Shown one piece after another: positions 20,211 through 24,354 of a DNA stretch of 24,354 nucleotides. The translations under genes and the position numbers were made by a program. Under the pieces are notes generated by a model. It saw only the letters and a program-made list of their open reading frames with translations, did no database searches and was not told the DNA's origin. How positions within the stretch are numbered: position 1 is the first letter of the stretch; every line of letters begins with the position of its first letter. The DNA is from a virus. The stretch lies in the IMG/VR virus record IMGVR_UViG_3300048586_000149, positions 1 through 24,354 of that record. One strand, written 5' to 3'.

Positions 20211-22444
20211 TGAAAACCAATCTGCTCACCACGGCGCTACTGCTGGCCATGGCCACCGGCGTACAGGCAGGTCCACGCGACCCGCACAACCGGCCGCATA
20301 TCGAGCCTGTCATGCGCTTGGCACCAATGGCGGCGGATGCGAGCGCCTACGAACTGCTGATCTACGGCGATATCGGTGACAGCTGGTGGGGCGATTCGGT
20401 CACAGCGCAGTCGGTGGCCCAACAGCTCAACGATCTGCCCGCCACGGTTGCCACTATCAATGTGCGCATCAACAGCTACGGCGGCAGCGTTGCCGATGGA
20501 TTTGCCATCTACAACGCACTGAAGCGCCACAAGGCGACGAAGGCCGTGACCGTGGACGGCGTGGCAATGTCAAGCGCATCGCTGATTGCCATGGCCGGTG
20601 ATACCCGCGAAGTTCCGCCCACCTCGCTGCTCATGATCCACGCGCCCTGGGGCGGCCTGTATGGCAATGCCGTAGAGATGCGGCAGTACGCCGACGTGCT
20701 GGACAAGTTCAGCGAGGCCATGGCCGATGCCTACGTCACCGCATCTGGCATGTCGCGAGAAGACGTGCTGGCGTTGCTGACCGATGGCGTCGACCACTAC
20801 TACACCGGCGACGAAGCAGTCGCTGCTGGCTTCGCGACTGCGCTCGGCAACACGCTCGAGGAAGACAAGGACCCGGACGAGAACGCCAGGGCCTTCGCCG
20901 CGGCGCTGCTTGAACGCATCAGCGCTCGGGGCGCACCTGCGAAGTATGCCGGCCTTGCTGTCGCTGCCGCGCTGCGTTCCGCACCTCACGCCGCCACAAC
21001 CAAGCCCGCGCCTGCAGCGCCGGCTGCCACGAATCCGCCGGTCATCCAGACCGAGCCCACCCCGCCGGCGGATGCCGGTAATCCAACTGGAGTTACCACC
21101 ATGAACGAAGAAGAAAAGAAGGCCGCCGCCAAGGCTGCCGTCGCCGCCGACAAGGCACGCCGTGACGCCATCCGCTCGCAGTTCGCTCCGTTCGTGGCGC
21201 GCACTGACCTGGATGTCGCTGCCATCGCCAAGGTCCAGCAGGAATGCGAGGACAACGACGAAATCACCCCTGAAGCTGCTGGCACTAAATTGCTCGCACT
21301 GCTGGGCAAAGACACCACGCCCATTGCCGGCAACCACCGCGTGGAAGCGGGCAACCAGGACGAAACCAAGACCTACCGCGACGGCGCGATCAACGCCGTG
21401 CTGCACCGCTACAACCCGGGCGCCTACAAGCTGGACGAACAGTCAAACGGCTTCCGTGGCTTCGACCTGATGGACCTCGCCCGCGATACGCTGGCCCGTG
21501 CCGGCAAGAACACCCGCGGCATGTCCAAGTCCGAGATCGCCGTGCAGGCGATGCAGACCACCAGCGACTTCCCCAACATCCTGGAGAACGTGGTCACCAA
21601 GAGCTTGCGCTCCGGCTACGCCGGTACGATGCGCACGTTCCTGCCCTTCAGCCGCCAGGCCATCCTGCCCGATTTCAAGCAGATCAGCCGCGCCCAGTTG
21701 GGCGGTGCGCCCAGCCTGAAGCGCGTGCTGGAAGGTGCCGAGTATGAGCACGGTGTCATCGGCGACGGCGCCGAGAAGTATGCCGTGCAGAAGTACGGCC
21801 GCATCGTTTCGCTGAGTTGGGAAACCATCGTCAACGACGACCTGGACGCGCTGACCCGCATCCCGTTCGCATTCGGCGCCAGTGCGGCCGACCTCGAATC
21901 CGACCTGGTCTACGCGATCCTGACCGGCAATGCCGCAATGTCCGACAACGTTGCCCTGTTCCACGCGGACCACGGCAACCTCGGCACCGCCGCCAAGCTG
22001 GCCGATGCACTCGATCCGACCAAGGCCAATCCGCTGGCGGAAATGCGCCAGAAGATGCTGTTGCAGAAGGGCCTCGAGGGTCGCTACATCACCGTGCGTC
22101 CGCAGTTCCTTATCGTGCCGCCGGAGCTGGAAGAGGTGGCGCTGAAGGCAACCAACGCTGCCATCGTCGCGTCGAAGGGTATCGACCTCAACGTCACCGG
22201 CGTCAGCCTGACGCCCATCGTCGAGCCGCGTCTGCATGACGGCAGTGCGACGGCATGGTTCGGTGCCGCGGCGCCGGGAACCATCGACACCATCGAGTAC
22301 GCCTACCTGGAAGGCCACGAAGGCGTGTTCACCGAAACCAAGTCCGGTTTCGAAGTGGACGGCGTGCAGATCAAGTGCCGCCACGTGTTCGGTGCCAAGG
22401 CCATCGACTTCCGCGGCCTGTTCAAGAACGCCGGTCTGGCCTGA
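20210..22444 (+). CDS. Fused ClpP-like head protease and major capsid protein
   Basis: This single 744-residue frame holds the maturation protease, a scaffold-like linker and the capsid protein. Residues 45-235 are ClpP-like: NSYGGSVADGFAIYNAL (89-105), nucleophile Ser 121 in GVAMSSASLIAMAG and His 144 in LMIHAPWGG. Residues 255-297 are Ala/Pro-rich, and 298-390 are charged and helical like a scaffold. From about 395 onward it matches a Mu-like major capsid protein (ENVVTKSLRSGYAGTMRTF, YGRIVSLSWETIVNDDLDAL, PQFLIVPPELE). Cleavage by the protease would release mature capsid protein. Oddly, residues 1-20 look like a signal peptide (MKTNLLTTALLLAMATGVQA). It overlaps the portal stop (TGATG). 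Confidence 0.92.
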   Translation: MKTNLLTTALLLAMATGVQAGPRDPHNRPHIEPVMRLAPMAADASAYELLIYGDIGDSWWGDSVTAQSVAQQLNDLPATVATINVRINSYGGSVADGFAIYNALKRHKATKAVTVDGVAMSSASLIAMAGDTREVPPTSLLMIHAPWGGLYGNAVEMRQYADVLDKFSEAMADAYVTASGMSREDVLALLTDGVDHYYTGDEAVAAGFATALGNTLEEDKDPDENARAFAAALLERISARGAPAKYAGLAVAAALRSAPHAATTKPAPAAPAATNPPVIQTEPTPPADAGNPTGVTTMNEEEKKAAAKAAVAADKARRDAIRSQFAPFVARTDLDVAAIAKVQQECEDNDEITPEAAGTKLLALLGKDTTPIAGNHRVEAGNQDETKTYRDGAINAVLHRYNPGAYKLDEQSNGFRGFDLMDLARDTLARAGKNTRGMSKSEIAVQAMQTTSDFPNILENVVTKSLRSGYAGTMRTFLPFSRQAILPDFKQISRAQLGGAPSLKRVLEGAEYEHGVIGDGAEKYAVQKYGRIVSLSWETIVNDDLDALTRIPFAFGASAADLESDLVYAILTGNAAMSDNVALFHADHGNLGTAAKLADALDPTKANPLAEMRQKMLLQKGLEGRYITVRPQFLIVPPELEEVALKATNAAIVASKGIDLNVTGVSLTPIVEPRLHDGSATAWFGAAAPGTIDTIEYAYLEGHEGVFTETKSGFEVDGVQIKCRHVFGAKAIDFRGLFKNAGLA
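21089..21103 (+). promoter_or_regulatory. Internal ribosome site and ATG for a scaffold-capsid product
   Basis: Inside the fused gene, GGAG (21089-21092) stands 8 bases before an in-frame ATG (21101-21103, residue 298), just after the Pro/Ala linker. Initiation here would give a 447-residue scaffold-capsid protein without protease, supplying excess capsid subunits. It is comparable in principle to the nested Nu3 start in lambda gene C. Confidence 0.6.
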
Positions 22445-22451
22445 TCCAGCG

Positions 22452-22473
22452 CGGCGCGGTGAAAGCCGCGCCG
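22452..22473 (+). other. GC-rich hairpin between capsid and decoration genes
   Basis: CGGCGCGG (22452-22459) pairs perfectly with CCGCGCCG (22466-22473) around a 6-base loop, eight bases after the capsid stop. No T tract follows, so it is more likely an mRNA-stability or partial-attenuation element that adjusts the ratio of capsid to decoration protein. Confidence 0.5.
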
Positions 22474-22527
22474 GTTCCTGGTTAGTTCGATACCCGCACT
22501 CACTCAATCTCTTCGAGGTATATCGCA

Positions 22528-22902
22528 ATGGAAAACTATGTTGATGACGGCACGACCGTCAACTACACCAACGGCGGCGGCACCACCATCGCCAGCGGCA
22601 CGCTCATCAAGATGAGCCACTGCTTGGGCGTCGCGCTTGTCGACATCGCTGCCGGTGCGACTGGTGCGGTGAAGATCAAGGGCAAAGTCACGGCACCCAA
22701 GGTGTCTGCCGCGGTGTTCGCGGTCGGCGAGAAGCTTGTGTTCGATATCAGCGCCAACAGCGGCGTGGGTGCATTCGATGACTCGGCAGCTTCGCCGGCC
22801 ACCGGAGACGTCACGGGTGGCGCGATCGCAGCGGTCGCCGGCGCCAACACCGAGACCACGTGCACCGTGATCCTGACGCCAGGCAACGCAACCCTGACGT
22901 AA
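22528..22902 (+). CDS. Capsid decoration protein, DUF2190 family
   Basis: This 124-residue, beta-rich, Gly/Ala/Thr-rich protein begins MENYVDDGTTVNYTNGGGTT and carries IASGTLIKMSHCLGVALVDI and KGKVTAPKVSAAVFAVGEKL, the usual DUF2190 pattern. It occurs directly after the capsid gene, where lambda gpD-like stabilising proteins are encoded, and should bind the outside of the expanded head. GAGG lies upstream of the ATG. A strong terminator follows, so it closes the head transcript. Confidence 0.88.
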   Translation: MENYVDDGTTVNYTNGGGTTIASGTLIKMSHCLGVALVDIAAGATGAVKIKGKVTAPKVSAAVFAVGEKLVFDISANSGVGAFDDSAASPATGDVTGGAIAAVAGANTETTCTVILTPGNATLT

Positions 22903-22909
22903 GTCCTGG

Positions 22910-22962
22910 CCACCACCGCACGCAGATGCCCGGGTGGCGCGTGCGGTGGTGGGTCTTTTTTT
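22910..22962 (+). terminator. Strong intrinsic terminator after the head genes
   Basis: A perfect 14-bp stem (CCACCACCGCACGC 22910-22923 with 22939-22952) has a 15-base loop and is followed within three bases by seven T (22956-22962). It separates the head genes from the lysis cassette, so the latter needs read-through, antitermination or its own promoter. Confidence 0.92.
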
Positions 22963-22984
22963 ACCAAGTAGTCGGACAGGGGCG

Positions 22985-23287
22985 ATGAGCGAGCAGCACA
23001 TGAACATCGAGCAGGCCACAGAGAGCACGTTAGCCAAGGCGATCACGCGCTTCGGCGTGCCTCTGTTCCTATCAGTCATCAGTTTTCTTGGCGGCATCGT
23101 GCTGCTGGATATCCGCAGTGAGACACGCGAGAACGGTACCGAACAGGCCAAACAGAGTCGTGAGCTGCAGCAGTTGACGGCCGACGTACGCGTGTTGAAA
23201 GAGACCGTCAATGCCGGACTTGTCTGGCGCATCACCGAAATCGAACGCCGCGTCAACACCGTCGAACAGGCACAGAAGACCCCATGA
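22985..23287 (+). CDS. One-helix membrane protein of the lysis cassette (holin candidate)
   Basis: A 100-residue protein with N-terminal polar residues (MSEQHMNIEQATESTLAKAI), one hydrophobic helix (GVPLFLSVISFLGGIVLL, about 24-41) and then a long coiled-coil-like tail (QSRELQQLTADVRVLKETVN, RITEIERRVNTVEQ). It overlaps the endolysin start by four bases, which suits a holin or a pinholin regulator, although a single helix with a long coiled coil is also seen in other phage membrane proteins. I chose ATG 22985 because the longer frame runs back through the terminator. Confidence 0.7.
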   Translation: MSEQHMNIEQATESTLAKAITRFGVPLFLSVISFLGGIVLLDIRSETRENGTEQAKQSRELQQLTADVRVLKETVNAGLVWRITEIERRVNTVEQAQKTP

Positions 23288-23805
23288 CTGACCGCTTCCC
23301 CATCTTCATTGACCGGCTGCTTTCACACGAAGGCGGCTACACCGCTGACAGTCGTGATCCGGGCAACTGGACGGGTGGTCGGGTGGGTGTCGGCCAGCTG
23401 AAGGGCACGAAGTTCGGCATCGCTGCCAACACGTATCCGACGCTGGACATCAAGAACCTGACGCGGGAGCAAGCCATTGCGATCTACCGCCGCGATTTCT
23501 GGGAAGCCGCCAAGTGCGACAAGTTGGCGCCAGTGGTCGCGTTCCAGTTGCTGGACGGCGCAGTCAACAGCGGCATCGCCCAGGCCACGCGCTGGCTGCA
23601 GCGTGCCGTCAAGGTCGCGGACGACGGAATGATCGGAAACATGACGCTGGCGGCCATACGGGCCACGGATCACAACGACATCGCGTATCGATTCAATGCG
23701 GATCGCATGGAGTTCATGACGCGCTTGAAGAACTGGAAGGTGCACGGCGCGGGTTGGATGCGCCGTATCGCCGCCAACTTGCGGTTCGCCGCCGAAGACA
23801 ACTGA
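23284..23805 (+). CDS. Endolysin, GH108 N-acetylmuramidase
   Basis: The 173-residue cell-wall hydrolase has the GH108 signature: FIDRLLSHEGGYTADSRDPG with catalytic Glu 16, GTKFGIAANTYP, LTREQAIAIYRRDFWEAAKC and VAFQLLDGAVNSG. A C-terminal PG_binding_3-like part follows (ATRWLQRAVKVADDGMIGNM and YRFNADRMEFM). It cleaves the glycan strand of peptidoglycan at the end of the lytic cycle. There is no signal peptide, so it depends on a holin to reach the wall. It overlaps the upstream membrane protein gene by ATGA. Confidence 0.94.
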   Translation: MTDRFPIFIDRLLSHEGGYTADSRDPGNWTGGRVGVGQLKGTKFGIAANTYPTLDIKNLTREQAIAIYRRDFWEAAKCDKLAPVVAFQLLDGAVNSGIAQATRWLQRAVKVADDGMIGNMTLAAIRATDHNDIAYRFNADRMEFMTRLKNWKVHGAGWMRRIAANLRFAAEDN

Positions 23806-23815
23806 GGATCCTGAC

Positions 23816-24172
23816 ATGCAACTCTTCTTCACCCTGCTCCTGGTCCTGCTGATCGCAGTGGCTTACCTGTTCTACGACAAGTTCACCCGCAAGGGTGCCG
23901 TGCCGCTGGGTAGCGCGTGGAAGTCCTTCACTGTCTGGCTGGCCGCTGCCGGCACCGTGTTGGGACAGTACCTGGTGGACCTGTTTGCATGGGGTGCCAC
24001 GCAGGTGGATTTCCTGCAGGACCGGTTCGGCGGCTTGCTCGCGGATCCATCGGCTGGCCAGGCGCTGCAGCTGCTGAGTTGGTTTTTCCTGTTGCTGCGA
24101 CTGAAGGGGCAGGGCTTGCCGAGCATCCGCCTGCCTGATCTGCCGGACGACACCAACACGGCGGGCGCCTGA
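23816..24172 (+). CDS. Membrane protein of the lysis cassette, 118 aa
   Basis: This protein has an N-terminal hydrophobic helix (LFFTLLLVLLIAVAYLFY, 3-20), a second (FTVWLAAAGTVLGQYLVDLF, about 38-57) and a third (QALQLLSWFFLLLRLKG, about 82-98), then a short polar tail. Two or three membrane helices between an endolysin and a spanin gene are compatible with a holin or antiholin, so it competes with the one-helix protein upstream for the holin role. Similar proteins occur in lysis modules of phages of this host group, but their role is not known to me. Confidence 0.72.
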   Translation: MQLFFTLLLVLLIAVAYLFYDKFTRKGAVPLGSAWKSFTVWLAAAGTVLGQYLVDLFAWGATQVDFLQDRFGGLLADPSAGQALQLLSWFFLLLRLKGQGLPSIRLPDLPDDTNTAGA

Positions 24173-24181
24173 GATCCACTC

Positions 24182-24354
24182 ATGACCATCCTGGCCAAGC
24201 TCAGCGTCAAGCCACTGCTGTACGCCATCGGCGTGCTACTGGTGGTGGTGGTCGCGTTGTCCGTCGCCCTGTTCGTGCAGGGTGCGCGTGTCGACACGGC
24301 CACTGCTGAGCGCGCCACTGCCGAAGCGGCACAGCGCAGCACGGTCACCGAGCG
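24182..24354 (+). CDS. Rz-like inner-membrane spanin, 5' part only
   Basis: The frame starts MTILAKLSVKPLLYAIGVLL and continues to the window end, so it is truncated by the window and not by mutation. One N-terminal helix (LLYAIGVLLVVVVALSVALF) is followed by a periplasmic coiled coil rich in Ala/Thr/Glu (TATAERATAEAAQRS). This is the typical start of an i-spanin, which with an outer-membrane o-spanin disrupts the outer membrane after endolysin action. The o-spanin would be nested in or after the missing part. Confidence 0.75.
   Translation, partial: MTILAKLSVKPLLYAIGVLLVVVVALSVALFVQGARVDTATAERATAEAAQRSTVTE

Overview
The window is the left two-thirds of a lambda-type temperate prophage in a GC-rich gamma-proteobacterium. 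By eye the base composition, codon use and gene families fit a Xanthomonadaceae host such as Stenotrophomonas or Xanthomonas; this is an impression, not a computed result. The prophage sits against the 3' end of a tRNA-Lys(CTT) gene (49-124). A tyrosine integrase lies next to that tRNA and is read toward it, as expected for an integrase-proximal attachment site. The right end of the prophage is outside the window.

Left arm (194-9701, all minus strand): a tightly packed leftward operon. It begins with small early genes of mostly unknown function (9701 down to 6733), continues through a complete diversity-generating retroelement (DGR; 6711 down to 3804), and ends with a ParB-like gene, two small genes and the integrase. 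Most neighbouring genes overlap by 1 or 4 bases, so translational coupling is the rule.

The DGR is the outstanding feature. It has two target genes with C-terminal DUF1566/C-type-lectin-like domains, an Avd-like helical accessory protein, a template repeat (TR) and a DGR-class reverse transcriptase. Each target ends in a 110-bp variable repeat (VR). Aligned by hand, VR1 differs from the TR at 16 positions and VR2 at 13. All 29 differences fall on template adenines (coding strand), and none fall on the other 86 positions of either repeat. The TR lies inside the 5' part of the RT reading frame, in frame and without stops. The DGR is in the leftward early operon beside integrase, not among tail genes.

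Control region (9702-10749): a CI-like repressor and a LITAF-like zinc-ribbon membrane protein are transcribed leftward, and a Cro-like gene diverges rightward. Five copies of an operator with consensus ACACG-N3-CGTGT (one with a 2-base centre) lie in two clusters, one over the presumed leftward promoter and one between repressor and cro.

Right arm (10750-24354, mostly plus strand): cro-like gene, a disturbed spot where a minus-strand gene overlaps a broken-looking early gene, small early genes, a CHC2/Toprim primase, a VapE-type helicase, and a 405-bp non-coding stretch full of a 9-bp motif (TGCCYAACC in both orientations; candidate origin or control region). Next come the packaging and head genes: TerS, GpA-type TerL, a small HTH protein, a head-tail joining candidate, a lambda-B-type portal, a fused ClpP-like protease/major capsid protein and a DUF2190 decoration protein. 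A strong intrinsic terminator follows. The window ends in a lysis cassette of a one-helix membrane protein, a GH108 endolysin, a second membrane protein and the start of an Rz-like spanin. Tail genes are not in the window.
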